Assembly: GCA_000226015.1 (NCBI GenBank)
Contig: JH152644.1
Span: forward strand, 153,953 to 193,413
Length of the DNA: 39,461 nt
Origin: Mnemiopsis leidyi
Lineage: Eukaryota; Ctenophora; Tentaculata; Lobata; Bolinopsidae
Direction: 5' to 3'
The translations under genes and the position numbers were made by a program. Positions 1 to 10,286 of the stretch are shown in pieces; positions within the stretch are counted from its first letter, which is position 1, and the number at the start of each line of letters is the position of its first letter. The notes under the pieces were generated by a model, which ran no database searches, was not told the origin of the DNA, and saw nothing but the letters and a program-made list of their open reading frames with translations.

Positions 1-948
1 TCGGCATATTGTGTCACATAATCCATTAATAGTATCGTGATCAAGGATCGACCGGGATCCCGGTTAAATCCCGGTCCCGGCCAAAATCAGCCTTTTTTTG
101 GAATCCCGGTCCCGGTCAAAATCGTGAAATTTACCGGGATTTCGACCGGGATTTTGTACTGAATTTTTAAAATTTTATTTCGATTTTTTATTGAATTTTG
201 AAATTTTTTTACTGAATTTCGGAATTTTCGTCGAAGATTTTTTAGATGAGATACATCAATATCATGAAATTGAATTGAAGAAATAAAACGATATGTAAAT
301 TACCCGATTCATAGAAATTCATAACAGATAGTGATTTAATATTGGTTCAATATTTAACTTCAATAGATTAAATTTTATTAAAATTCACTCGGGTACAAAC
401 GAAATTTTAAAAAAAACACAACCATGGACACAGCCAGTCATCCTCATCATCTGAGCCCTATCTGAATTCAATCTCACTGTTCTCATCTTCAGAATCACCT
501 ATGAGAATACTCATGTCATCTCCCGATTCCTCGTCTGAGTCTCGAGGGTCTCTCTCCAGGCTATTGATTGAAGCTGGACGGTGCCAGGTGGTTCTAATGA
601 CCAATTATAAAAATATAAATACAAAAAAGATATAATCCCTCTTTTAGGGCACTGCACACTTACTGATTAATATGTTCAACCAGCACAAACGCACACAATA
701 GGCCTAAATGACGTCACACCGCTTGGAACCGCACAAGATGAAACGCTTCCGTGAACAATGCTACCATAGTTCCCTTCATTGCCTGCTTACAATTCGCTGA
801 AGTAACATCGACCCGTTCAGTACATCCCAGCTGTTCCGTAGCTTTGGGCAGCCATGCGAAACACCTTGCAAGTAAATCGTCCAATTCCTTGTCGTTAACG
901 GTAGTCATCACTTAAACGCTACAAGCACACAGCAATCTCACCGTTAAA

Positions 949-1404
949 TTAGGCGAGATAAGCGAGCAGATAAGAACAAACGAAATCAAATGTGTGTGGC
1001 GTGGTATTGAGTGGGCGGAATTCCGCAGGTGGAGATTCCAGATTGTTAAGGTCGTAGTTAAGTGCCCTCAGATTATATTTCAAGAACAAATTCATTTCAA
1101 GATTGTCGGGCCTGAGGCGCACTCTGTTGTCCCAAACAACATTTTTTGCCACCTTGAAGGCACGTTCACTGGCCACAGTGGATGGCGGTGGGCAGAGGTA
1201 AACCCTCACAAGTTTACTCAAGTTAGGATACAGTTTATGGTTTCTTTGCCAAAACTCAAGAGGATCCACTATCTGTGGTGAGAACTTTTCCTTCATATAC
1301 CTTGTAACCTCCTCTCTTATCACGTTATTGGGAGAACCAAAGTCATAGGCCACCGTCGCAATGTATCTTAAAGTAAAGGCTATTAATATTATCTCATCGC
1401 ACAA
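949..1404 (-). pseudogene. hAT transposase C-terminal dimerisation domain fragment
   Basis: The 151-codon frame holds the hAT C-terminal dimerisation signature: a D-P-L-x-F-W segment, then Y-P-x-L-x-x-L-x-R-x-Y-L-C-P-P-P-S-T-V-A-S-E-R-A-F, then R-V-R-L-R-P-D-N-L and a final F-L-K-Y-N. This is the hydrophobic dimer interface of Ac/hobo/ZBED-type transposases. A full protein is about 600-700 residues with a BED finger and an RNase H-like catalytic core. Neither is present here, because upstream on this strand there is only AT-rich sequence and the minisatellite. It is therefore a relic and cannot be an active transposase by itself. A second minus-strand frame at 714-911 (65 codons) lies downstream inside the same element and is not recognised. 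Confidence 0.8.
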
Positions 1405-1622
1405 CTGTATAGGACGAAGTTATTTCAATTGAAAAATCAAGTAAGTCCATGATGCCATGATGATATCTCAATTTGAAGTAACAGTATTGATATCATTCAA
1501 TTACGGCTAATTGGTTTTCATATGTTTTTTTAAATGTTGAACACGAAGTTAATTTAAGTTTAATTGAAATTGAAAACTTAAAATTTGAATAAGAATTTAA
1601 TTTCAGTCGACAAAATTTCAAT

Positions 1623-1800
1623 CCCGGTCCCGGTTAAAATCCCGGTCCCGGTTGCGATCCCGGTCCCGGTTACAGTCCCGGTCCCGGTTACAGTCCCGGT
1701 CCCGGCTACAGTCCCGGTCCCGGCTACAGTCCCGGTCCCGGCAAAATCCCGGTCCCCGGCCATTTTTACCAATCCCGGTCCCGGTCCCGGGCCCGGTCCC
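1623..1800. repeat. 18-bp GC-rich minisatellite inside the hAT element
   Basis: Repeats of an 18-base unit, CCCGGTCCCGGTTACAGT, with variants ending in CTACAGT, TAAAAT or TGCGAT. The clearest run is 1673-1746. It sits just inside the right end of the hAT element. The array is open in several frames, so the Pro-Val and Ser-Arg open frames on it are artefacts of the repeat and not genes. Confidence 0.9.
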
Positions 1801-1826
1801 GGCTGAAAAAGCGATCCCGGTCCTTG

Positions 1827-2042
1827 ATCGTGATATCGCAAAATTAAGAATGAAAAAATTGGCCACAGTTACTTATAAACTCAAAACCATAGATAAGTCA
1901 GAAAAGCATTAAAATTGAATATCAAATTGACGTAATACTTCGAAATAATACTCTGATAGTGATACGTACACTGAGCAACGGCGATAAACTCACAAATATA
2001 TAATCGGCATAGAAAAACTTTGCGGAGGCGATTTGTGATGTC
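1827..2042. repeat. Dispersed repeat, copy A (right part, interrupted by the hAT element)
   Basis: Sequence from GATATCGCAAAAT to AACTTTGCGGAGGC matches 39259-39461 in the same orientation. Shared blocks include ATAAGTCAGA, AATACTCTGATAG and ACTTTGCGGAGGC. The left flank of the hAT element (about 10-41) appears to continue the same repeat, so the transposon landed inside this family. No coding potential was recognised. Confidence 0.7.
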
Positions 2043-2169
2043 AACATGGTAATGGTGGCGCGCACTGCACTATGTGTTAAATCGCTTTGTGACCGCAGAC
2101 AGCGACAGCGGACACTGCTATCTACCTACCTACCACCTCCAAAATCCGACCACTTTAAACCATCTACTT

Positions 2170-2196
2170 TACTTTTTTGCCTTCGGCAAAAAAGTA
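2170..2196. repeat. Perfect 12-bp hairpin with TTC loop
   Basis: Left arm TACTTTTTTGCC at 2170-2181, loop TTC at 2182-2184, right arm GGCAAAAAAGTA at 2185-2196. A similar hairpin with a complementary GAA loop lies at 26821-26855. Function unknown; it may be the core of a very short miniature element. Confidence 0.8.
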
Positions 2197-2951
2197 TTAG
2201 AGATGGAAAAAATTTAATACCTCTCAAACTCCTAGTCTTAGTAGAAATTCTATGTTTGAGTCGATCCCCTGATTATCCCGGCCAAAGCTGAAAGTGGAGG
2301 CTGCTGAAGGATGAAAACATTGTTTATTTTCTTCCACTCTGTTGTACCTCCACTGCACTCAGGGAGATCCGGGAGATCGGGAAACCAAAGCAAACACCAA
2401 GCCATGACATTAAATGTTTTATGCAAAAAATCCTCAGTGACAGGTAGTAAATACTTAACCGAAATTTATGAATGACAGGCGACGACAAATGAATAGGTTA
2501 GCTAAGCGTAGTAAAGCATAATAAAGTCTCTATGAGTCTCTATGTTTAAAAAATCCGACAAATACTTATTTTATGTCTAATCTTGCGATAAAGTCCTCAC
2601 TCTAAACTTGAAAGGTTAAAAACAAAAGAGGATAAACACCAGTAGGGATAAGTCGATCAAGGACAGTACACAAACACATGGTGGTAACTTCATCTTCGTA
2701 AGTTTCACAAGTGTCAACTCGATGTGAACGCCCTTACTTAAGGTCCCTAATACTGTGGTCAGAAGCTTCGGGCTGGGAACCACCCACTTCAAACCCCATA
2801 ATCAACACTAGCATAGAAAAAGTCAGTTTGGAGATAGTTATAATGGCTGTAGTGTATAGACAATAGGTAGGTATAGTCAGTAAAGATTTTTTTCAGCAAG
2901 AAGGTCATGCTTAAAGAAGAGTGGTTTAGATTCTAGATTTGTCAGATTCTA

Positions 2952-3402
2952 TCAAATTCGGATTCCTCGTCAAATTTTACGTCAAAATACTGGTATTCCT
3001 TTTCTTGCTCAAATTTGAAATTCGAAAATTATCATTTTGTGACCTTTTTAAGGTCACCTAAGGGGTCATGTGATTATTTTTTCGACCTGAAACTAACTAT
3101 CAAATTCAGATTCCTCTAAATTTTCTTTTAGCTCAAAGTTAAAAATTTTCATTTTCATGGCCTTTAAAAGCCCTTAAAGGTCTTTAAATCAACTTTTCAC
3201 CTAGCCGAAGCTATAGAAACTGATAAAATCTACAATACCTAAAATTTTCATGACTCTATCTCTTTCTGTTCGGACTCCAACACATCCCCCGATTTTGAAT
3301 CCTTTTTGGCCTTTAACAAAGCATAAGCCACAGAACGTGATAAAATCTACCTTATCTGAAATTATGTGAATGTCTCTATCTTTTACGGTTTGGCCTTCAA
3401 CT
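2952..3402. repeat. Degenerate internal tandem repeats
   Basis: Two pairs of similar segments. In the first, TCAAATTCGGATTCCTC (from about 2952) recurs as TCAAATTCAGATTCCTC near 3101, and both are followed by a GCTCAAA block and a TTTAAG/TTTAAA block. In the second, GATAAAATCTAC with a following CTCTATCT block occurs near 3222 and again near 3340, both followed by a GGACTCCAAC or GGCCTTCAAC block. Spacing is roughly 120-150 bases. The copies are heavily diverged. Confidence 0.5.
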
Positions 3403-3539
3403 TGTTTGCCGGTCGGGTCAAGGGTGGTATACCACACTTTATGTTGTCATACTAGAGAGGTGACAACTTTTATATTTGTTCTTTATTGAACCCGGGGTAA
3501 AATTGGACAAGAAATCAAGGTTCAAAAATTTTAGGTAAA

Positions 3540-3790
3540 GTGTCTTTTCTGGGGTGGTTGCCACCACCCTAATATCTATACCCCAACTTTCTATGCAGAA
3601 GGTCGGGGGTTCAATTCCCAGATCCGCCAATCCTAGAGGAGTGCACTAATGGCATTTGCCTATGCAATCTTCTTCAGTCGACTCTGCCAAATACCGGGAA
3701 ACTATGATTGAGGGCTCTTCCAAGAGCCCCATTAGTATAAATGTAAAAGCCTTGGTACAGATGTATCAAATACAAATACAATACAAAAAT
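3540..3790 (+). mobile_element. SINE-like unit with tRNA B-box and AATACA-rich tail
   Basis: GGGTTCAATTCC at 3607-3618 fits the RNA polymerase III B-box (GGTTCRANNCC), and GATCCGCCA follows as in a tRNA 3' end. The body continues through a hairpin GGGCTCTTCCAAGAGCCC at 3712-3729 and ends in a run of CAAATACAAATACAATACAAAA (about 3767-3789), like a SINE tail. No good A-box is visible and the 5' acceptor strand does not pair, so this is not a functional tRNA gene. A minus-strand frame over the head is a by-product. Confidence 0.45.
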
Positions 3791-4131
3791 TTATAAGTTC
3801 TGAATTAAAATTTTACGATTATTCAATTTACTCTTGGATCAACTGTGAAGGAGCCGTTTATCTTAGGAAGGTTGTCAACATGAGTATATACATTTAACTC
3901 AGTAAAGCTTGTAAATTTTATACACTAACGTTAGTTTAGCAGTTAGCAAAACGAGATGAAAGTAAGAATCCAAGTTACATCACACAACCACCAGTGCCTA
4001 GATATCAATAAATGTCATGTGTTGATAGCAAAACATGATAACAAGAGAGGGAAGTAAGTCTACAATGCCCTTACTGTGCCCACATACAATATATTTAGAA
4101 TGCTCAGTACCAAGGGATTCCCGTGGTCTTG

Positions 4132-4191
4132 CCCCAGAACATCATGCTTTGCTAAATCTCTGAGTTACAGTGCTCTGGGGCATGATGTTCT
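4132..4191. repeat. Inverted repeat, 14-bp perfect arms
   Basis: CCAGAACATCATGC at 4132-4145 pairs with GCATGATGTTCTGG at 4178-4191 around a 32-base spacer. It may be a small miniature transposon or a foldback; no target duplication was found. Confidence 0.6.
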
Positions 4192-4704
4192 GGTGCAGGA
4201 CGTCAGCCACTGTACCAAAGAGCCCAGGATTTCCTGGCCACCTTTAATCATGCAGTTTGCTTAAATGTTGTGCTTTTAATCTTCACGATCAAACATTTTG
4301 ATTGTGTAATTCAGCTTATCACAAGCTGTCCAGATTCTGGACTCCAGAACAACATTGGACACCCTGCTCATGAACTATGATTTGGCTAATCTTAATTTGG
4401 AATCAAAACTGTTCAAACATGAAATTTTAGATAGTTATCAGACATCAGTATAATCTTTAATGATACTAGGATACGCAACAAAAATTTGTTTTGTTTTCTA
4501 AATATTGCCATGATAGATCAGTTTGTAATTTATGAAAGGATTTTAATGTGTGATATTAATTTTCAGCTTGTAGTCAATAACTAAATTGCGGCTCAATAAA
4601 TTTGACATTTTTGAATTGTCCGAATAGGTACCAGGGATCTGGAAAACAACTAAACCTATAAATTTCATTATATCTATCTTTTAGCTGTGTTCTAGATACT
4701 TGAA

Positions 4705-5706
4705 ATGTCTGATGACCGTGTTCTTGAACACATTTTGAACCCATCAGCTCCCCTTTCATCAGAACAGAGTAAAGTACCAATTAGAGATCCAGAACCAAAA
4801 ACAGATCAGGTTTAGGGCATATGATCTGGTTTTTAAAACACTCATGTGATTTATTTCTTACATCACATATTTGAATTATAATGGTTTGAAATCACTAAGT
4901 GCAACATAGTTATTCTTAGCCTTCAAATGAGCAAACCTTGATGAACACACTGTTTATCTTTCAGGAGAAAAATGCTGACAAAATGAGATTAGAAGCTATC
5001 AAGCTTGCAGAGCAAAATAAATTTCAAGAGGCAATGAATCTTTTTAATGGTGCAATTCTGCTTACTCCAAGAATGGCTTCTCTTTATAATGACAGAGCAC
5101 AGGTAAAATGTTCTTGAGATTTATTGACAGATACAAAAACTTTTTAATAGGGGGTTTGGAATATGCATTTGTCATTCTCTTTAGATAACATGTTATCATA
5201 TATATGCTTCACCTTAAGCATACTTTGTTGAACACTTATTTAAGGTGAAGCACACACATTGTTTTATAGTTTTTTTTTCAGTTATTTCGACTGATGGGTG
5301 AAAATGGAAAAGCAATGGAGGATATCAGCAAGGCCATAGAGTACAGCAATAGCCAGGGGAAAACAGCAGTACAGGTTTGATGTCAACTACCATCAGGCAT
5401 AAATTTCGGAAGCTAAATTTGGTTAAGCACACTACTCACCAGTGTTTTACTTCTGCTGAGTAAGTGCAGTGATGTACACTTGTTATTAACCAGAGCAACT
5501 TTTTGCTTTGAAACAATACATCCCAGGCATATACTCAGAGAGCCATGCTGCATATGCTAAACAGAGATGAAGAAAAAGCCAGACATGACTTTGAAAGAGC
5601 TAGTTATCTTGGTGGTAGATTTGCCGCTTGTCAAGCTGCAAAGCTTAATCCATATGCTAAGTTGTGTAATCAAATGCTGAGTAAAGCCATGGAACAGTTG
5701 GAGTGA
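4705..5706 (+). CDS. TTC36: Tetratricopeptide repeat protein 36
   Basis: Four exons: 4705-4809, 4965-5102, 5282-5374 and 5527-5706, all phase 0, giving 171 residues. TTC36 is a small TPR protein reported to bind Hsp70. The N-terminus holds the family's short acidic start and L-N-P motif; residues about 36-155 form three TPR helix pairs (A-x-x-x-N-x-F-x-E-A, then N-D-R-A-Q, then D-F-E-R-A). The C-terminus carries L-N-P-Y-A-x-L-C-N-x-M-L, which I regard as diagnostic of TTC36. The ATG follows possible 3' splice sites at 4683-4684 (after a pyrimidine-rich run) and 4694-4695, so the mRNA leader may be added by splicing. Length is close to the vertebrate protein (about 190). Introns are 153-179 bases. 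First in a series of eight + strand genes. Confidence 0.92.
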
Positions 5707-5917
5707 CATTTTCCAACAATTCTTTGATCATCCAACAAACAGCTTCCTGAGCTCTCCATTTATCAACATTCTGCTCATATGAATGATGAAAAATCTGAAC
5801 TTCACATTGACATTTCTCTATAAAAATCTGTTAAAGACTTATAGAACGATTAATGGTAGTTTTCAAATTTCAATTTTTTCTGTTTTTCCAAAAATATTTT
5901 TTAAGGTTTATGTTGTA

Positions 5918-6182
5918 CAGTGGCGTAACGTAGTAGGTCTAGCCGATATGGCGCCCCTCGGCGATGAAAATGCGCCCCTAATTGGCGCCCCTGGTGTAAG
6001 GGCTTACTTGGAGCAATTTGTGAAAAAATGGCCGGAAAATCTAAATAAATAGTGAACTTATTAATCTAAACACGCAATTTTGCTAGTCGCGCAGTTAATC
6101 TTGCAAAATTGTCCCATATTTTTTATGACGTTTTGGCGCCCCCCGGCGTAGCCGGGGTGGCCGGGGCATCGTTACGCCGCTG
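5918..6182. mobile_element. hAT-type MITE with exact 8-bp target duplication
   Basis: The direct repeat ATGTTGTA lies at 5910-5917 and 6183-6190. The left end is CAGTGGCGTAACG and the reverse complement of the right end is CAGCGGCGTAACG, an end sequence typical of hAT elements. The 265-bp interior is rich in GGCGCCCC-type motifs and has no transposase. It sits in the 744-base spacer between TTC36 and SNX4. An 89-codon frame running in from 5783 is not a gene. Confidence 0.9.
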
Positions 6183-6449
6183 ATGTTGTACTACGCTTAT
6201 GTGCTGGAATTTAGAAAGAAGAAGTGTTTGTGTTATTTTGATATAATTTATTTTTTGAATTCTTTGATACATTTTAAAGAGTGAATCAATGAGGGATTGT
6301 TCCCGTGCAGTGTCCACTAAAGTCTAAGAAATGTTGTAGACAAATGATTTCATGATAGGTTAATTGGATTCTTTAAAAAATAATTGCTAAGACTTCTTGG
6401 AAAGAGCGGAATAACCATTTAATTTAGATATTTCCTCTAGACAATAGAC

Positions 6450-8983
6450 ATGTCAAAGAAGCACCTGTTATCTGTTGTCAATATAAATATTGAAGACTTT
6501 GAAAAAGCAAAAAAGGGCAATGAATACATGGGAGATGTTTTTGTGATCTTCAAAGTTGTGACCAAGTAAGATGATAATATGATATGCCCTAATGGCAATG
6601 CCCTTTTTGAATTTTGTATTGTGTTTCTTTGTCTGTGTTTGTTTATTTGTTTCTTTATTCGATATCGTATCTGTGTCATTAAGTGTCCATGTATGGATGT
6701 AGATCAAACTGGCTTGTTATTTCAAAGTCTTCATCAACTTACCCAATTTCAGTGTCCAAGACTTCGACAATGCTCTGCGATACGGCTTGAGAACCTCAGG
6801 TGTGTGGCACAGATATTCAGAGTTCGATCTTCTTTACCAATATTTACTCCACACCTACCCCTCCTACATCATCCCACCTCTTCCGGAGAAAAAAGTGCGA
6901 ATTTTAAGCTCTTGTCCATGTGATTGAGTAGTTGTTTGATAACAGTTATCCAAGCATAACTTTCAACTTTTATCAAATTCCTGACCTACTAAACCTCGAA
7001 AAAGTAAAATTAGACCCCCTTTTAATGTTTGATCTGGATAACCTCCATCTCTCAGCTGTCGACAAGCCTCTGGACGAAGATGACAGTAGATAAGTTCGAT
7101 GGGGAGTACTTGGAGCACCGCAAGATTGGTCTGGAGAAGTTCCTGCACCGCATAGCTTCTCATCCTGTTCTTCACGATGATAACATCTTTAAAGCTTTTC
7201 TGATGAAAGGAGAGGATTGGAAAGAGGTATAATATAGACCAGTATTCGTGGGTAGGTGTCGCAAATTTGTGTTGACCTGTGAGAGGGTTTTGCGATATTC
7301 ATTGGCCGTAGTTCGTACTTGGCTTCACATTGGTCAATCACTGTTACAATTCAAGCTAATTTGCAACACCCTTCCTTGAATACCGTTTTATATAGATTGA
7401 GAAAAACGTGATATTCTTCAGCTAGAACTATAGTGTTAAACAAACACTTACCTTTTATCAACTGCATGATACTATCAACTATGTAAGATTGATGTCCTGT
7501 TATCTCACCCAAATAAAAAATCAAACTCAGGTTGCAGACTCTACTGAGTTCAGAGCAAAAAACGAAGGGTTCTTGAGAGGTGTTGCAGCAAGTTACCAGC
7601 TGAAGCACTGTGATCCACGCTTCTCAGAGCTGCGCACTTACGCAGACGAGCTGGAAAGCCGTATTAACGCCGTCCTGAAGGTGACTCAGAATGTGGCAGC
7701 GAAACAACGGCTCACCTACAACTCATACAAAGATCTAGCTAAAACTTTCAGGTACCATCAATTTCTATTAGTCTATCATGGAATGCATCTTTTGGTATTT
7801 GATCACTTGACCCACGAAGATTATCTGATTCTGAATAAAGGATATGAAGAGTCAAACTTTGTTGTTGTTTGCAAAGAGTTTAGCTCAGTGGATCCTGGAT
7901 TGAACATTGAAATCTTCAGTGATTGGAGCACCATAGAAAAGTCCCTGGGCATACCTCTACAAAAGATAGGCCACCACTTGGACAAGTTTGTACTTTGTTT
8001 TACAGCTACTCAGGCTTTCATTTCGATATATATCCTTATTATTCCTGCTATTTTATCTCTGGAATTCGGGGAATCTGAAATGTAACTTAACCTGCTCGTA
8101 TTTCCCTATCCACATGAAGTACAAGTACACGAACAACTAATATGAACTCACGTTATCTAACAAATTTCGGAAACATAGCTGTAGTTCCGACTTTGACTAA
8201 AACCCTTTCACCTTCTACAGTTTAGAGGGAGCAGGAAATGTGCTACTTTTAGAAGAAGATGTAAAGTTCTGCGAAAACATGAGAGAGTATGCTAACTATG
8301 CTTACAGCTTGAAGGATTTCATCAGAAAGTACGAACTGCTTCAATACAAGATAGAAGTACTTGAGAGCACGATTGAAGCTAAAAAGGCTGGACTGTTTCT
8401 CTTGGGAAAGCCTGAAGTGAGTAGTGCGGTGTAATGCTTTTGAGTTTAGACATGCTAATGTCTTCATCTTTTCATGCTTGAGATTCGATTTTGACTCTTT
8501 CTTTTTTTTAAAATTATTCAGTTAGACAGTAACATGTAACTGAAAATCTGTCTAGGCAGGTGAGGATGTAGTAACAGTTGACGGAGGGAAGACAAACCTG
8601 ACCAATATGTTCAAACCAACCGCCCAGCAGAAAGAGGCAAGGAGAAGCAAGCTTCAGCAGGAGCTGTCTGAAGCTGAGGAAGCTTTGGGACCGGCTCAAG
8701 CTGATATAGAACAGTTCGTGTCTGAAGCTGAGTTGGAAGTAAGAACAACAAGTTTATTGTGTTGTGTGATTGTACCTGATGCTAGCAGTTGTATTGACTA
8801 ATTAAATATTGTAATTTTAAACTTAAAATACACACTCCACAGATTAAAAGATGGAAGAAGGAAAAGTACACCAGTCTGAAGGCAACTCTGAGAATGTACG
8901 CTAAGCTTCATTTACAGCACAGTCAACAGAGCGCTCAATGTTGGGAGGCGGTCAAGGCAGCCGTCAAGTCGGCAAATCAGTAG
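6450..8983 (+). CDS. SNX4: Sorting nexin 4 (PX-BAR protein)
   Basis: Eight exons: 6450-6565, 6753-6894, 7056-7226, 7531-7751, 7920-7985, 8221-8416, 8556-8738 and 8843-8983, giving 411 residues (human SNX4 is about 450). SNX4 binds PI3P on early endosomes through its PX domain, bends membrane with its BAR domain, and acts in recycling and autophagy. Exons 1-3 encode the PX domain, with the lipid-binding R-Y-S-E-F motif, then P-P-L-P-E-K and G-L-E-K-F-L-x-R-I-A-S-H-P-V-L. Exons 4-8 encode helical BAR sequence, including D-W-S-x-I-E-K and G-H-H-L-D as in SNX4. Splice phases agree throughout. A putative acceptor CTCTAG ends 9 bases before the ATG. Intron 4 (7752-7919) is 168 bases with no in-frame stop, so its retention would add 56 residues. 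Confidence 0.9.
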
Positions 8984-8994
8984 CCGGCTTTAAA

Positions 8995-9086
8995 TGAGAC
9001 ATTGTTGTAGACTGAGACAATGTTGTAAACTGAGACATTGTTGTAGACTGAGACATTGTTGTAAACTGAGACAATGTTGTAAAACT
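8995..9086. repeat. Five 18-bp tandem repeats in the SNX4 3' region
   Basis: TGAGACATTGTTGTAGAC and close variants (A for T at position 8, A for G at position 16) repeat five times, starting 12 bases after the SNX4 stop. They probably lie in the 3' UTR. Confidence 0.85.
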
Positions 9087-10286
9087 GAAACATTTTTAGT
9101 GCACTGTTGTAAATAATGAAGTATGATCACGTTCAAATCTTAATTGTCGATTGTCAGCTTGAAATGATTGCTTGAGTTTTAAGTGCTGTGTTAAAATGTT
9201 AAGGTGAGCGTAATGTTAATTTCAGTGGTTTGAGTGTTTTTGTATAAATGGCTAGAATATTGAACGTTGTTTTTGACTCGGTAATATGAAATAATTGAGT
9301 ACTTGTAAAGCAATTGGGTGTAGTGATCATGATCTGTGATGAAGTGTACACATCAGAATTTTACCAGAATAATCTTGATTTCTTATTTTTGATACAGATT
9401 GAATGACGGTGGCAAACTTGCTGTTTTATCCTTTCAGCTTTTAATCTTTTTGTGATGTTTATGTGTCAAATTAAATTTTTTGTTGTTAATTTTTGTCTAC
9501 TTTTAATGACTCATTTTACTCCCGAGTTCACTTTAGATATAAAAAACCCGCCAACGGTCAGACTTCTTTGATAATTCACCAATAATCAAAAACAATCAGG
9601 AAGAATATACCTATCTTTATTAAAGCAAGATAGACAAAAAGCATCGGCCAAATTTACTTATTTTGAAATGAACTCGTCAAATAACAAGTTCCGATCAAAT
9701 CTTTGCTTTAATAACATAACTTTCTCCACCGTGATTAACAGTTTTTATCAATGGTCTCCGGAGAACTATCTCTCCTAGCCCTCGGATAAATTGTCTGGTC
9801 TTTAGGGATGAACCCCTGCTGTTAAAAGATCGTGATATAAATCACAAGTTAAAGATGCATTACCCACTGCAGACATAGACTGTTGTTAGCGAATACTTGT
9901 ATAGAGTCTTGCCGCACAAAGGCACCCGATGTGTTCCTGAAAGTCAGCCTCCTCCAGAAACACCTAGAAAGGTGCTCATCTACACTGTTCAGTGGTGTTG
10001 TGCCTTTGCATCTGTCTTTAGATTGTGAGATCAAACTGCACTGCCAGGCCTGACTCCTGAAAAACATTTTCAGAACAAAGCTCTGAAGAGCTTGATCCTG
10101 TTTCGTTGCCGCAGTAAGGTCAAGGCTTAACGGATCCTGACCAAAAACACTTTCGACGAAAGCTAGCATCATTGTCCACATAGCAGGAAGTTTGAAAAAG
10201 ATCTCATAAGGTTTTTCGATCTCTATCAATTGATAAGTAACGTCTTCATCCTTCCTTAGGAATTTCAGCTGACTAAATTCTCCAGA
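9087..10286. other. Spacer between SNX4 and the CXC-SAP-J gene
   Basis: 9087-9840 is AT-rich and shows no gene. From about 9850 the sequence is less AT-rich, and a minus-strand open frame runs from 10535 to 9849 (228 codons) over the start of the next gene. Its downstream half (about 10260-9849) does not lie over that gene's coding frame, yet I recognise no family in it. The likely splice acceptor for the next gene (TTTCAG) ends at 10268. Confidence 0.5.

Larger units (their letters stand above)
42..1826. mobile_element. hAT-type DNA transposon, degenerate, with 8-bp target duplication
   Basis: The direct repeat ATCGTGAT lies at 34-41 and 1827-1834, the 8-bp target duplication typical of hAT elements. 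Between them, the left end begins CAAGGATCGACCGGGATC and the reverse complement of the right end begins CAAGGACCGGGATC, so the ends are short inverted repeats that differ by a 3-base gap. Inside is a minus-strand relic of the hAT dimerisation domain (949-1404). Both subterminal regions carry CCCGGTCCCGG motifs in direct orientation: a few copies on the left (about 51-160) and a tandem array on the right (1623-1800). The minus strand of 466-560 could encode an acidic Asp/Glu/Ser-rich tail, perhaps part of the old transposase end. No N-terminal or catalytic part of a transposase is visible, so the copy is non-autonomous. Confidence 0.85.
2197..4704. other. Intergenic region without a recognised gene
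   Basis: 2.5 kb upstream of TTC36. Frames here are short, interrupted and unlike any family I know. It contains degenerate internal repeats (2952-3402), a SINE-like unit (about 3540-3790) and an inverted repeat (4132-4191), annotated separately. The sequence from 4192 to 4704 is AT-rich and shows nothing else except the presumed TTC36 leader region. Confidence 0.6.

Noticed and set aside
1578-1912. Overlapping frames rich in Pro-Val, Ser-Arg or Gly-Thr on both strands
   Set aside because: They are translations of the 18-bp minisatellite; frames stay open because the repeat length is a multiple of three.
3439-3630. 63-codon minus-strand frame
   Set aside because: It lies over the SINE-like head and B-box; such frames are typical by-products of tRNA-derived repeats.
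3590-3640. A functional tRNA gene
   Set aside because: The B-box is good, but there is no convincing A-box, and the 5' acceptor strand and anticodon arm cannot be folded.
5783-6052. 89-codon plus-strand frame after TTC36
   Set aside because: It crosses the border of the hAT MITE and has no family resemblance.
9001-9086. CRISPR-like direct repeats
   Set aside because: Units are contiguous 18-mers without spacers, in an animal 3' UTR; a plain tandem repeat.
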